The notes beneath the pieces were generated by a model. That model made no database searches and was not told the DNA's origin. It worked only from the letters and a program-made list of their open reading frames with translations. Shown piece after piece: positions 46,301-62,109 of a DNA stretch of 64,000 nucleotides (positions within the stretch are counted from its first letter, which is position 1; each line of letters begins with the position of its first letter). Position numbers and translations under genes: made by a program. This DNA comes from Xestospongia muta. Taxonomy: Eukaryota; Porifera; Demospongiae; Haplosclerida; Petrosiidae. Location: assembly GCA_963693285.1 (NCBI GenBank), contig OY848929.1, forward strand, positions 2,792,501-2,856,500. Reading direction: 5' to 3'.

Positions 46301-47217
46301 AAGACATCTGTCTTCTGGAGCAGATACAACAGAGGAGTACCAAATATATTCTCAATGACTACCAATCCGACTATAAACCCAGACTAATTTCCCTCAACAT
46401 TCTCCCACTCATGTATACTTATGAGCTCTTGGATATCCTTTTTCTTGTGCGTAGCTTGGAACAACCTGATCCCTGTCTTTCTATTATTGACTATATCTCA
46501 TTCTCTTCATCATCAACCAGAGCAGGTCATACTCTAAAACTCTTCCCTCGGCACTCTCTTACTTCTCTTTCCAGTCACTCATACTTCAAGAGAGTTGCCA
46601 GGTTATGGAATGCTCTACCTCCTATTGATCTTAATTGTTCACTCCCTACCATAAAATTTCACCTCAAACAGTTTCTGTGGAACCACTTCATCGACAACTT
46701 TAACCCAGATCTACCCTGTACTTATCATTTTTTTATGTCCTTGCCCCAAGTGTGCTCAGATGCATCAGTCTCCGAATTTTACATCTATTCATCCCTAGTG
46801 TTTTACCTCTTTTTTAATACTCCAGACACCAGTAGCACGTATTGGCGTTCCTTCAGTACAACTAACTATAATTTTGACTATCATCTGATTCATTTTATAT
46901 ACATTCACTCTTCTTGTTTGTACTGAGAAACCAAAAAAAAAATAGCTAAGGAAATACCTTACATCCATGCATAAAACACCTTTTTTAATAAGGGGCTCTG
47001 CTCAGCTCGGACAGAGTATAGTAGAAACTACCATTGGCCACACCCATGAAATATTTATATGGCATTTATAAATCCATCTGTAGCAATCCAATCCTAATCA
47101 CTATTATTCATTGTCATTACTTTAATTCATGTAATCATTAAGACATTAACGGAAATTAATCATCATTCAATTAGCCCATGCTTCAGTTTTGGTATCTTCA
47201 TTGATTGTCACTTCTGA
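43309..47217 (+). repeat. second tandem duplication, unit 2
   Basis: Copy of 36951-41754 without the 0.9-kb insertion. It starts with a duplicate of the MPEG1 type A 5' flank (43309-43680), but no MPEG1 frame is attached to it. About 1 kb after this (43690-44700) shows nothing recognisable. Confidence 0.9.
44700..46926 (+). pseudogene. LINE reverse transcriptase, copy 2 (dead)
   Basis: Better preserved copy of the LINE at 39.2 kb. Frame 44863-45624 covers the fingers and first palm motifs (KAMGGDGIPPVVLQ; FQNCISHCQFGF). After the shared TGA at 45622 the next frame gives SGVPQGSILGPLLF and LFADDT, and a further frame gives the C-terminal region from about 46204 to 46926. A TAG at 46138 breaks the middle. 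The 5' endonuclease part is absent, so the parent element was 5'-truncated on insertion, as is common for LINEs. Confidence 0.9.
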
Positions 47218-47249
47218 TCATACATCATACCATCTGAACTATATTGGTG

Positions 47250-49660
47250 ATCCAGAAAATTCAGTAGAACACTATGTCGCTAGAAGGAGACGCTCATCCT
47301 ATCGTTGTCACTGTCAACCTAAAGATACCACCATTTTGGCCAGCTGACCTACAAGTCTGGTAACTCTGGTTCACACAAGTCAAAGCCCAGTTTAGTACTC
47401 AAGGGATCACTGCTCAAAAGACTAAATTTGATCATATCATAGCCTCACTATTGTCTGAGTTCGCCCAAGAGGTACATGATCTCATCCTATCTCCCCCAAC
47501 CACAAATCCATACGACAAACTTAAAGAACAGTTAGTACAACGAACTGCCACTTCTAAACAACGTCTTTTTCAAGAACTATTTAACTCATAAGAGCTGGGT
47601 GACAGAAACCAATATAGCTGTTGAGGCATATGCAGCAACTCCTTGGAGACAAAGCCAATGCTACAGATATCACCTTCCTTCGTGAACTGTTTCTACAACG
47701 CCTGCCTGCCAATGTTCACATAGTACTCACCTCCACTGACACAAAGGAATTGAATGAGCTAGCTCAGCTTGCAGATAAGATTATGAAGGTAGCTAGTCTC
47801 GTCCCCAGACCTACTCGCAATACTTTAGCTTGCGAGTAGGTCTGGGGACGAGACTAGGAGGTAGCCACACCCACAGTCTCCAAGGTTACTGCCTTTTTTC
47901 CTGAAATAGACCAATTACAGTCAGAAATCGCTGACGTCAGGAAATTGATCGAATCACTTGTCTCTACTAGACCTTCGCACCGTGGATGCACCCCGTCCTG
48001 TGGTTGCTCCCCTAGTCCTGCAATACAAGTGACCTTTGCTGGTATCATCAACGCTTTGGTACCAAGGCTCGCAAATGTCAACCTCCCTGTTCAAAGTCAG
48101 AAACGACAAGACCAGTCACTAGTGGCAATGAGTGCCTCTGCCCATTCTCAAAGTTGCTTGTTTTACATTACTGGCAATAACACTGGACTCTGCTTTCTTG
48201 TCAATACTGGTGCTGACTGGCACCTGATCGTCTTAGAATCACCCAACCAGAGTTTGAACATGTGCTACAATTAGGAGTCATCAAACAGATACCAGTTCAT
48301 CCAGACTACATTCCCAAAATTGCTATTACTACTCCTGTTGGATTATTCGAATTCCTCTGTATGCCTTTTTGTCTCAAAAACGCAGCTCAAACTTTTCAAA
48401 GATTTATAGATCACATATTGGACGGACTTCACTTCACATATGCTTATATAGATGATGTATTGATTGCTAGCAACAATCCAACTGAATATCTCATTCACCT
48501 TTGACAGGTTTTTCAAAGATTCCAACAATATGGCATTGTCATCAACCCTCCAAGTGCAAATTAGGTGTCACCAAACACACCTTTTTGGGATACCAAGTTA
48601 ATCAGCATGGTATCACTCCACTAGACAACAAAGTTGCAGTTATTCAAAACTTTCCACAACCAACAACTCAATGAAAATTACATGAATTTCTTGGACTAGT
48701 CAATTTTTACCACAGATTCATTCCAAAACGTGCACACATTCTGAAACCACTCAACGAATTACTATCTTAAACCTCGAAAAGTGTGGAATGGACACCTACA
48801 GTCAATGAATCGTTTCACCTCATCAAAGATACTCTTGCCAATGTTTCTCTTTGTTTCATCCAAAGGCAGATGCTCCACTAAATATCATGACAGATGCTTT
48901 TGATGCTGCTGTTGGAGGAGTATTTCAACAATTTGTTGACAACACCTGGAAACCTATTTCCTATTTCTCACATAAATTTAAACCAGCTGAAACTCATTAC
49001 AGCACCTTCAATCGAGAACTTGCTAATTATTTGTCCATCAAGCATTTTCAACATTTTCATGAAGGGCGCAAGTTTCATGTCATTACTGATCATAAACACT
49101 TACTTATTCTCTTTTCTCTAATTCCAACAAGTACTCCCCCCATCAAGTCAGACACCATGATTTCATTTCACAGTTCACCACAGATATCAGACATCTCAAT
49201 GGCACTGACAACTCAGTAGCTGATGCCCTTTCCCATATTGACATTCAGGCAGTGAACCAAATTCCTTTCATTGTTGACTTTACTGTAATGGCTGCTGCTT
49301 AAGCAACTGAAATTGAACAACAGAAGTTACATTTTTCACCTACCTCCTCTCTGAAACTGAAGGACATACCCATCCAAGGCACAGATGTCAGTTTAGTTTG
49401 CAACACTTCCACAGATGTGCCACGCCTGTATGTTCCTCTGATGTTTAGCTATCCAGTATTTGAAAGCTACATTCTCAATCACATCCTTGTGTTCGAGCCA
49501 CACAACAACTCATCACTTCACGTTACGTATGGGCAAACATTAATGCAGATGTTCAAAAATGGACTCTTTGCTGTCTTTCGTGTCAACACTCAAAGATTCA
49601 CCAGCACACAGTTACTCCTCTTTCTACCTTTGCCACTTCTGATGTTCACTTTGATCCAAT
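47250..49660 (+). pseudogene. Ty3/gypsy retrotransposon remnant (gag-pol)
   Basis: Decayed LTR-retrotransposon body in several frames. The gag-like part (47275-47800) has a KIPPFWPADLQVW start, TAQKTKFDHIIASL and RTATSKQRLFQELFNS. The protease is near 48150-48230, with the active-site triad changed to NTGAD. The reverse transcriptase is near 48260-48780 with YAYIDDVLIAS. RNase H (48850-49240) starts NIMTDAFDAAVGGVF. The integrase zinc-finger end is near 49520-49640. Order gag-PR-RT-RH-IN indicates Ty3/gypsy. A deletion joins protease directly to mid-RT; many stops, no LTRs recognised. The 3' end is cut at about 49660. Confidence 0.88.
47793..47857. mobile_element. 65-bp perfect hairpin MITE
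   Basis: Two 28-bp arms (ctagtctcgtccccagacct and the following 8 bases, then the exact reverse complement) surround a 9-base loop. It interrupts the gag frame of the dead gypsy element. AGGTAG is present on both sides (47787-47792 and 47859-47864), which indicates a short target duplication. Confidence 0.8.
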
Positions 49661-49759
49661 ACCATCTTAACAAGTTTGTTATAAAATCCAGACATCTTGA
49701 CCTCTATACAAATGTCTTCAGTGGAAAATGAATTTAACAGTATATTGTACAGCTTAGAA

Positions 49760-50045
49760 AGAATCTGTTATTTCCTCAAGAAAGGGCAAGAGCTATATAC
49801 AAAATTCCTTGTGCTTTGTATCCTACAGTGTACATTGGAGAGACTAAACAGACATTAGACCTCATACTGAAAGAATATAAACCAAGCATTAGCATCAGGA
49901 AAGTCAGACTCTGCTGCATGTATGTGGGTGACAGTGATTGAACCACCATTCCCATTTATATCAAAGATACTATCTGGAAGCATGGCATATAAGATCCCAC
50001 AGTGGTCTAATGAATAGAGATAATGGATATCTGTCCTAAACACCT
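49760..50045 (+). pseudogene. Penelope-like GIY-YIG fragment, copy 3
   Basis: Diverged copy of 21210-21522. It encodes TVYIGETKQTLDLILKEYKP and the frameshifted EAWHIR...NRDNGY tail. It directly follows a short block (49662-49750) that is also shared with 21120-21210. The block is fused to the broken end of the gypsy remnant. Confidence 0.6.
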
Positions 50046-50720
50046 ATAGTTATCATCCTGCTCCACCTTTGTAAGTTTTTAGTTGCAACAAGAAATGTTA
50101 ACAAATTCCAAAAAAAAGAATTTTATTTTGAAGGATTATTAATTTTAATTATTTTTCTACACAAGAGAAGATTAGATAGATTTATTTTTGTATATATTTT
50201 ATAAACTTTTGGTTACAATTGTTTCTTAACTCTACTGTTTTGTTATTTTACTATACACTGTTGCTATTTACAATAGACTTACCCTTGTACTATTATCTTA
50301 AGTCAGTTGAGGTAATACTTATCTTTATTTTCCTCTTATTTGATTATATGCTCTGTGATGTGCTATTAAATTTATTTTCCACTGAAGACGTCTGTATAGA
50401 AATCAAAACATATTGGATTTTATAACAAAACTGTTAAGCTAGTGTTTGTGAAAACAATCAAAACTCATCAAACATAAATTATTCTAATAACGATGGGGCT
50501 GTTTTCATCTGAATCATTGTGGTTCTGTTTTCTTCTGAACCATTGTTTATCAAGATGAATTAACCTGGTGTTGCCAACCTTTTGTAATTGTTGTTAGTAA
50601 TTTTATTAACTAAATGGTCACACATGTAGAAATGTCACACAATGTTGTAGTTAAATTCAAAGTTAGACTACACAGTAAACAAACTTATTATAATTGTAAA
50701 TAAAAAACACATAATTAATT

Positions 50721-52923
50721 TTTAATTTGTAAGTAGCTCTCCTTTCAATTGATGGCCATCTTCAAAGTCATCATGAATCTCTTTGCAATAGTGCTTTCTT
50801 GAGCATTTTCGTTTACGATATTTTGATACTCCACATCCAATAACAACAACAAAAATAAGGGTACAAAATATAGTCCCAATAATAACACCAACTAATTCTC
50901 CAATCTTGGCTGCTTTATTTTCTTTGCTTCCAGTGCCTGAGTTAGTATTTTGTAATGTATCAACCAATTGTAGCCCATTGTTATATTCTGTCTCAGTGTA
51001 TTTTGTCCATGTTCCATTCTCTTCTTTCACCCAAACAGAACCATATGGTCCTACTAAGACCAAAGTGTCAGAAACATTTATGGATAATTCAGAAATATCT
51101 TCATATGGTGGCAATTTAGCTGGATTCGGCAACTGTTTTTTAAATGCTGTTATTTCAGTACAGTAATTAATAATACATCCACGATCTATAGCAGCAAAAA
51201 AACGACTGTATCCACTGGGACATTGGTGAGGATACTTTCCTTCATTAAATTCATTAGGTGAAGCTGCTAAAGCATTGCCAGTTTTACAACTGTCAAATCC
51301 TGCAAATGGTACACTGTATTCTGAGCCTCCTATATCATTGCTCACACATATGTTAATATCTGTGCCTAATCGAAGTGGATAAAAAAAGGTTGGACAAAGT
51401 CGTGAATTAGTAATTGGATTTTGTTCCCTAGAAGTGTAGACACCCCCAAATAAGTAGCCAGAACCAGATGGTACAGTTTCATTTGGTGGGAAAGCACACC
51501 AGTAGGCATTGTAGATTGCATAATTGTTAACATAAATCTGTTCACACTCATCATGACACCCAAAAAATACAAGCCAACATTTTTTTTTACAACTACTTTG
51601 TGTGCTTATATATGTCAGTGAACCTGTATTTAACAATATAGCTTTGTAGCCTGTAGGACAACTGTAGCTCCCTGTTAATGGATTTTTTTGCTGACCAGAC
51701 TTTGCACCACATACATCAAAGCTTTGTCCAATAGGATTCTCACAAAGTTGAAAAACACCTCCAAATGTATAGGCCTGTCGACTTACCTTGCAAGAATTAT
51801 CTTCAACATTCGCTTGAAAATCAAAATTTGGTGAAGAAGGATCTGTGCAACCACTATGAGTGTTTGTGCTATAGTAAGTGCTCACTGCATCTGATATATA
51901 TTGAATTGTTTTTGCCAACAGTATATTAGGTAATTCAGGTACGTTTGAAGGATTGATGGCTTCATACAATGGCTTACCTCTGCGATCAATAGCTGCTAAA
52001 TCGTTATGTGATATTGCTTTTTCCCAGTCACTATAAGATGAGTCACTGCTTAGCTTAAAAGGTGGACCACCATGAGTAGTGACATGGGAATTTGTTATAC
52101 TTTCACTGAAACTTTCTTCTTCATTATAATTGGATGAAAACTTATAAGTTAAATTTGCATATCCCAATATTTTATAGAATTTAGCTGTTGCCGAAGCTGA
52201 AATGGTCAGCTCTGAACTTGCATTATTTTCCATGAAATATTTAGAGACAAAAATATTTAGTTCAATTGAAGCTCCAGCTAGTACACTTGTAATAACATCA
52301 GTACCATAGTCACGTACTAACAATTGACTTAAATACCTGGCCCTTTCAGTGTTGTTATTTTGTATGTTAACTGCAATGTCCAAAATTTGAGACTTGAATG
52401 ATGGATGAAGGTTAGCATCTGGATTGATATGAACAGAATAAAAACGATGACGCAAACCAACTTGAACAAATCGTGAGTTACTGTTCACCATTTTCACTTT
52501 TGTGTCTACATATTCACTTGAGAATTTTCCACTTAATATCGAGAAGGAGTCTCCTGCTTCAGCATTGATAGAAGGTGAAGTACATGACTTCCATTGCTGA
52601 AAATGGTTAGTCACCTTAGCAGAATAATCAATTTCGCTGTTGAGTATTGGTACCAAGTACATGTTGTCAGGCAAAATGTACATACCATCACCTGTTATTT
52701 GACATGTAGAAAAACTTACATTATAAACTTGTCCAACATCCAAATTATGAAGATTATCAAATCCCAATCCTGGTAGAACATTTATAGTTTGAAGTTGAGA
52801 GCTGGAGTCTCGTGGGTAGGTAGTTTGACAATTTCGTATGTCACCAATTGGGTAACTCTGAGACTGTATTTCTAAATACAAACAAATAAAAACTATAAGA
52901 TGGCGAAGAGATAAAGAAAACAT
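50721..52923 (-). CDS. MPEG1-like: perforin-2 / macrophage-expressed gene 1-like, type B
   Basis: Intact intronless frame with signal peptide, MACPF domain, Cys-rich lumenal part, a transmembrane helix (LVGVIIGTIFCTLIFVVVIG) and a basic tail of type B (HYCKEIHDDFEDGHQLKG). The ATG at 52923 (MFSLSLRHLIVFICLYLEIQ) aligns with the start of the type A gene and gives 733 residues; an ATG seven codons upstream is possible. The MACPF signature reads RDYGTDVITS instead of the usual YGTHVI. The region around residues 255-270 also differs most from type A. Expected role: pore formation in endosomes or at the cell surface against microbes. A cluster of STAT-like sites lies upstream. Confidence 0.9.
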
Positions 52924-52998
52924 TTTAAAATAAATCCAAAACATAGCCTATATTATGAGGCTGTGAAGTGATCCTTTATATACTGCAGGAGACTCTTG

Positions 52999-53224
52999 TT
53001 CCTGGAACACTTTGTTCCAGGAAACTTGTTATTAAAATTGTTGTACAACTTATATTCCTGGAATTGTAATGTCATACGACTCTTGACACAAATTCCCAGA
53101 AGAGTGCTGCTATCAGCAGATCTCTGTACTAATATATACATTATTGTTGTGACTGTAGTTATTTTAAGGTCCCATATTTTGCAATAGAAATAATATCACT
53201 TCCAAGAATTTCTGGTTCTAAGAA
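52999..53224. promoter_or_regulatory. cluster of five TTCN3GAA (GAS/STAT-type) motifs
   Basis: TTCCTGGAA at 52999-53007, TTCCAGGAA at 53015-53023, TTCCTGGAA at 53055-53063, TTCCAAGAA at 53200-53208 and TTCTAAGAA at 53216-53224. They lie 76-301 bp upstream of the MPEG1 type B start codon. From local base composition I estimate well under one such motif by chance in 226 bp. The motif is the STAT dimer site in other animals. Function here is inferred. Confidence 0.5.
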
Positions 53225-53916
53225 TTCAGATGTTGTCACAACAATTATAGACAGCTCTGCTAAAGCAAAAATAACAACCTGGGGAATTCCAATCATCATA
53301 TACTAATGTATATGATGTATACGTTTTGAATAATTTCAATGAATCTTCATACACAGAATCCTAGCAACTTTATAATCAAGAGACAACAGTCACAACAGAT
53401 AATGTCTTCTTTAGAATGTTAAACTTTTAGCAAACAAAAAAGAAAAGTGGATGTGATGTAGACGTGGTTTAGTATCAATAACAGAATTATACAAGTGAAG
53501 TTACAGCAATGGGAGTAACATCATTCTTACATAATAATACACACAATATGTAATGATTTTGTAGCTACAGATATTGTTATTGTCATAATTTTTTCATGTG
53601 TGCTATTGTGTGGGGATGATATTATTACCATCACTTATTAGGATTTTTTAGATTGATTCTACATTCATTTTTAATTTTAATGAACTTGTTTGCACTCTTA
53701 TAATATGGAATTGTATTCAAGAAACATAGCGTACCTATATCTTCCATTTATATTTCATGTAGTGTCATCATATGGTTAACGCACTCTCAATAAACATAGA
53801 ATATTCTGAGAGGTACATTTAGCAATTCAATAACAGTTATATGTAAAAGAGGATATGCATGTAGCAACAGTTAAATTAATGACCAAGCATAAATAGAGCC
53901 ACTCCTCCTTTTAAAA

Positions 53917-55792
53917 ATGGAGATTGTTGATACTCATATACACTTTTGGACTCCTGACACACATTCATGGGTTCATCTTTTAAAAGGAACTAAATTTGGT
54001 AAGTAGTAACATTTTCTAAGAAACTAATAGTTGTCTTAGAGATCGAGTAATATTTGGGAATTAATATGTGTCAACTGTTTCCACCGCATATACAAGTGGT
54101 TACTGGCCCAAATGACTAATAGTGTATGGTATGGACCATCCAGGATTCATTGACACACTTTGTTCTCTACAGTGGAAAATGCTGAGTCATATCTTCCTGA
54201 AAACTACAAAAAGGACATTACAGGCTATAACATAACTCAATGTGTTCATGTGGAGGCTTGTTGGCCAGGGGACCCTGTCGGAGAAACAAGGTATAGATTT
54301 AAAAGTACTGATGTCATTTTCTGTTAATTGTTCAGATGGTTAGATGATCTTGCAGAGTCCAATTTAGAAGGCTTTCCACAAGGTGATGATAATATACTAT
54401 TCATAAATTTTTCATTGCATTAAATTTTGTTCAGCTCAACTCTTTTTGTAGTGGGTATACAAATTGTATTTGTTAAGATCTGATTGTAGGCTTTGAAATG
54501 GGCTGTCCAGATTTAAAATGGGTTAGCCTAACAAAAATGAATATGATTTAATGTAAATTGTTTGACTTAGAGTTAAAATAAAACCCCCCAGCAATTTAAA
54601 GACAGTCAACTAGTACTGTAGCCCAAATAGAAGTACTGTTAGCCTTTTCGCGTTATTTACTAGCACATCAAAAATTGTCTTGACATAATTTACTCGAGAC
54701 CATCAAATAAGGCCTTCCTGAAATCTTGTCCTAGCTTTGAGATAATGTAGATAGGAGACAGTACTTAGGTTTTCTACGTATGTATTATTAAGTAGCGCAG
54801 TTAAATTGGACCAGCTGGCTTTAAAGTGGGCTGAAGGGTTTTAAATGGCTAGCAGTTTTGCACAAAAATTTGACATGGATTTTACTTTAGCAGTTTGACT
54901 AATTTTAGTAGATATGTCACAATTTTGTTATTTACTTTTTTCATGTTTAGCAGGTTAATTATGATATTAGTTTTAATAATGTAATATACACAATACTGTT
55001 TTAAATGTATTTTATAATATGTACTAAATGTTCATTGAAATTGAATTATAATTTTTTGATTAGCTATTATAGGATATGCTGATTTATCATCTGAAAATAT
55101 AGAAGATATACTGAAACAACACTGCCAGTCAAAACGAATGAGAGGTATGCGTCACATGCGTCACTTCAACCCATATGATCCAGACCAAGGTGATCAGACT
55201 CACTTCTTCTCTAATTCTAAATGGTTGACTGGAATAAGTTTATTAGAGAAGTACAACCTCTCATTTCATCATCACTTCTTACCTCATCAGATGGAATTGG
55301 CTGCTTCTGTAATTGAGAAGTTTCCAAATATACATTTCATGATAGATCACTGTGGATTACCGTATGAAAGAAATGAATTAAAAATTAAAGAATGGAGAGA
55401 AGGTAATGATAAAACAAGAATCAAATTATACATTTCCAGTTTATTGTTAGGCTTAGAACTACTTGTCAAATATCCTAATGTCTTCTGTAAAATATCAGGT
55501 TTATTTTTGGATCCATACTGGAATGAAGACTCCATTATCAACATCATTATGACATGTATGGACATATTTGGTCCCAATAGGTGAGTGGAGAATTGACTGC
55601 AGAATTTAAGAACTATCTATAACTATTAATAGATGTGTGTTTGCTAGTGATTTTCCTGTTGATCGTGTTAATGGTACATTTAGCCAACTCATGACAATAG
55701 TTCTAAAAGCTATTGAACAATTATCAAAAGAAGACCAGTACAAGTTTTTTGTTGGTAATGCCAAGAAATTTTATCGTTTGAATTCTGTTTAG
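53917..55792 (+). CDS. amidohydrolase-2 family metal-dependent hydrolase
   Basis: Five exons with canonical splice sites (53917-53998, 54173-54290, 54336-54382, 55064-55580, 55633-55792) give 924 coding bases, 307 residues. The protein opens with MEIVDTHIHFW, the metal-binding HxH on strand 1 of the TIM-barrel. Later come a VEACWP strand, RGMRH, a LSFHHHFLPHQM segment, MIDHCGLPY with the conserved His, and the late Asp in FASDFPVDR. Length and motifs fit the amidohydrolase-2 family (L-fuconolactonase / 2-pyrone-4,6-dicarboxylate lactonase-like). It probably opens sugar lactones in the cytosol; the exact substrate cannot be read from sequence. No signal peptide. It is convergent with the cupin-like gene downstream. 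Confidence 0.88.
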
Positions 55793-56617
55793 AGCATGTT
55801 TATGTTGAATTATCTATAATAAATGACACTAAATTATTAATAGTAAATTAATAGAGCAAAGATGTTATAGAATGGTTACAATGTCTTTGGAGATTGATTC
55901 TACAATTTACTTGATAATGACTTCCAAGAAACAGGTTTACTCTGAAGTAACATTAATAATTATTAAAATGCAATAGATTAGAATTCAAATCCTTTTATAG
56001 GTTAATTTTTCTGTCTGGAGTCTCCCAAGCTCTTGTTTCATTTCTCAAATCCTTAAAAATTAGAATACCTTAAGCTTGCTTTGAGAATGTACTCTCTTAA
56101 TTATCTATAACATCTATCAAATTGTTGTTCCATCGTTAAATTATGTTTGATCTTCAAAATTACTGTTAATCTTTTATTTTCAAACTCTGTCTTCCTTGAT
56201 CTCATGCATCATGCTAATATATGACTTTTCATCTTTGTTTTTCTTGTATATCTGCCTCTTTGTTCCTCCCTATGACACTCTCTTCCCTATACTATCAAAT
56301 CCAGTCAATATCTAATATCAAGTGGCTAATAGTAATGGATAATGAAATAGATAGAAATTATAGAATTTATTATGTTGGAGATGATAGTATGAAATTCAAA
56401 TCTAATAACAGTAAATAAATTTATGGTAAATAAAATAAGTATAAGTTATTTACAGGTAGATAAGTTTTGGTCAGATGACGTTTGAGAGAACAAAGGTATC
56501 TTTAATTAATAATTTTTCAAAACAGTTAATAAGAAACTCAGTTCAAGGTATATATAGAATTGATTTCAAACTTAAACCTCAAAAATGCCACAAAATCAAC
56601 AATTGTATCTAAACTAA

Positions 56618-57823
56618 TTATATGTTCATAGGAAACACAGTAAAGATCATCATGTCATGTTGAGAACTGGTATTAGTAAACTCTACTGATGCATTTGGAG
56701 TAACAAGGAACTCCTTTTGATCTTTGTCTCCTACCTGAAGTGGTAAACCATTAATTATACCTTCTCCAGTCCAAATAATACCAGCATATGGCCGAGGATC
56801 TGGTTGTCGAGTAAAACTTTGACCTGGTCGTATCACAAAACCTTCACCATAAAATATATGATAAAACAACCTCAGATGTTGACCCCAAGCACCTTCAGAT
56901 AAAATCTCACATTTTCTCCACCATGTTTGTTTGAAGTTAGGGTCAATATTAGAAGGGAGATCTATAGTATTAGAAAACAAGGACTCTTCATCAGCTAGTC
57001 CTTTCAGCTGATGATCCCCCTTCACAGATGCTAACTCATCATTGGATACTTGTTGACCGAATTGCCATGCAAGAAGGTTATAGTCATCTTGAGGTCGCTG
57101 AATCTCAAATGTTGGCCAAGGCCCAGGTGCATGAACAATCTTTTCCTCAATGGACCAGCTCTCCCATGGATGTATTTCATATACATTCAACAGAGAATAC
57201 ATGTCATCACATTTACCAAAAGCTTTTAAAGCTTGCAAAACCTGTTCTTGGGTCGTCTTGGGTTGGAAGCCTAAACGGGTCTTGACCTGGTCTAGTGTTA
57301 GGTTGTATGGAGGAACATCAGTAGGAGGGAAAAAATAAGCTTCAGTTTTGCCATGTCCCATACACATTCCATTGACCACTTCTCCAGCATGAACATGGCA
57401 AGGAATGGGAGGAACCTCAGGCACAGTTTCGCCTCCTTGAGTAGAGTAGCAAGGTACTCTAGCAGGACCCCCAATATCCAAGACTTTAGTCAGTGGCCAC
57501 ACATTACAATAGTCTCCCATTAGCTCCTTTTCAGCGACTTCGAGTGCTTGAGGAAGTGGAAACGATTGGCCGTTAACAAGGAGAGATGTCAAACCTTCAT
57601 TTTCCAGGGGTATGGCATTTTTTGCTACAGTTTTAGACATAATCCACCACTCCACTGGAAGATATCCTCGGGTATCCATTTTAGGCGGAACGAAGTCTGC
57701 ATTGTCTGCTATTATCCCACGTCCTGCATATATTCCTCTTCCAACAAAAGCTGGTGAAGCAAAAATAACACCATTTTGTTTTTGAATAGTCTCCAAGATG
57801 GATTTTTTCAGTCCTGTGGTCAT
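56618..57823 (-). CDS. intronless cupin-like protein of unknown function
   Basis: A single open frame of 401 residues from the first ATG at 57823 (MTTGLKKSILETI); the frame is open seven codons farther but without ATG. The middle contains CHVHAGEVV, a cupin-type H-x-H-x-G-E metal-binding motif. The C-terminal part (about 310-400) has beta-rich sequence with GQHLRLFYHIFYGEGFVIRP and ends in HDMMIFTVFP, like a second cupin barrel. No signal peptide or transmembrane segment. I do not recognise a named family; a sugar-modifying or bacterial-type cupin is the best guess. Intronless structure among intron-rich neighbours may point to acquisition from bacteria. It starts about 310 bp head-to-head from the ABLIM-like gene. 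Confidence 0.7.
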   Translation of the reverse strand: MTTGLKKSILETIQKQNGVIFASPAFVGRGIYAGRGIIADNADFVPPKMDTRGYLPVEWWIMSKTVAKNAIPLENEGLTSLLVNGQSFPLPQALEVAEKELMGDYCNVWPLTKVLDIGGPARVPCYSTQGGETVPEVPPIPCHVHAGEVVNGMCMGHGKTEAYFFPPTDVPPYNLTLDQVKTRLGFQPKTTQEQVLQALKAFGKCDDMYSLLNVYEIHPWESWSIEEKIVHAPGPWPTFEIQRPQDDYNLLAWQFGQQVSNDELASVKGDHQLKGLADEESLFSNTIDLPSNIDPNFKQTWWRKCEILSEGAWGQHLRLFYHIFYGEGFVIRPGQSFTRQPDPRPYAGIIWTGEGIINGLPLQVGDKDQKEFLVTPNASVEFTNTSSQHDMMIFTVFPMNI

Positions 57824-58131
57824 TTTGACAATGACCAGCCCCACCTACTTCTTTTTTGCACACGTGAACGTGGGCGTCATAGTAGAATTCCGGACATCTT
57901 AGTAATCTTGATTGTATGTTTACTGTTCAGATTCAGACCAGAGGTGAGTGTATTATTATTGTTATAGCTTGTTAGTTGATTTATTTCTAATAGGCGAAGT
58001 ATCTTCGAGACGTTTCTAAACCTACTATCTTCAAAAATTGTGTCGAGACTAACTTGTGAATGCTTTTGATAGATTTTGACGCTCACTATCAGTGATTGCT
58101 GCATGTAATTTCATTCTTTTGACTTCTTGAA
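57824..58131. promoter_or_regulatory. probable shared (bidirectional) promoter
   Basis: The 308 bp between the divergent start codons of the cupin-like gene (-) and the LIM/villin-headpiece gene (+). No clear TATA box at a standard position. A cacgtg-type E-box (cacacgtgaacgtg) lies near 57858-57872. Confidence 0.4.

Positions 58132-62109
<3,978 letters not shown>

Noticed and set aside
55793..56617. 65-codon frame at 56221-56418 between the convergent genes
   Set aside because: AT-rich, no motif, begins in low-complexity sequence; probably chance.
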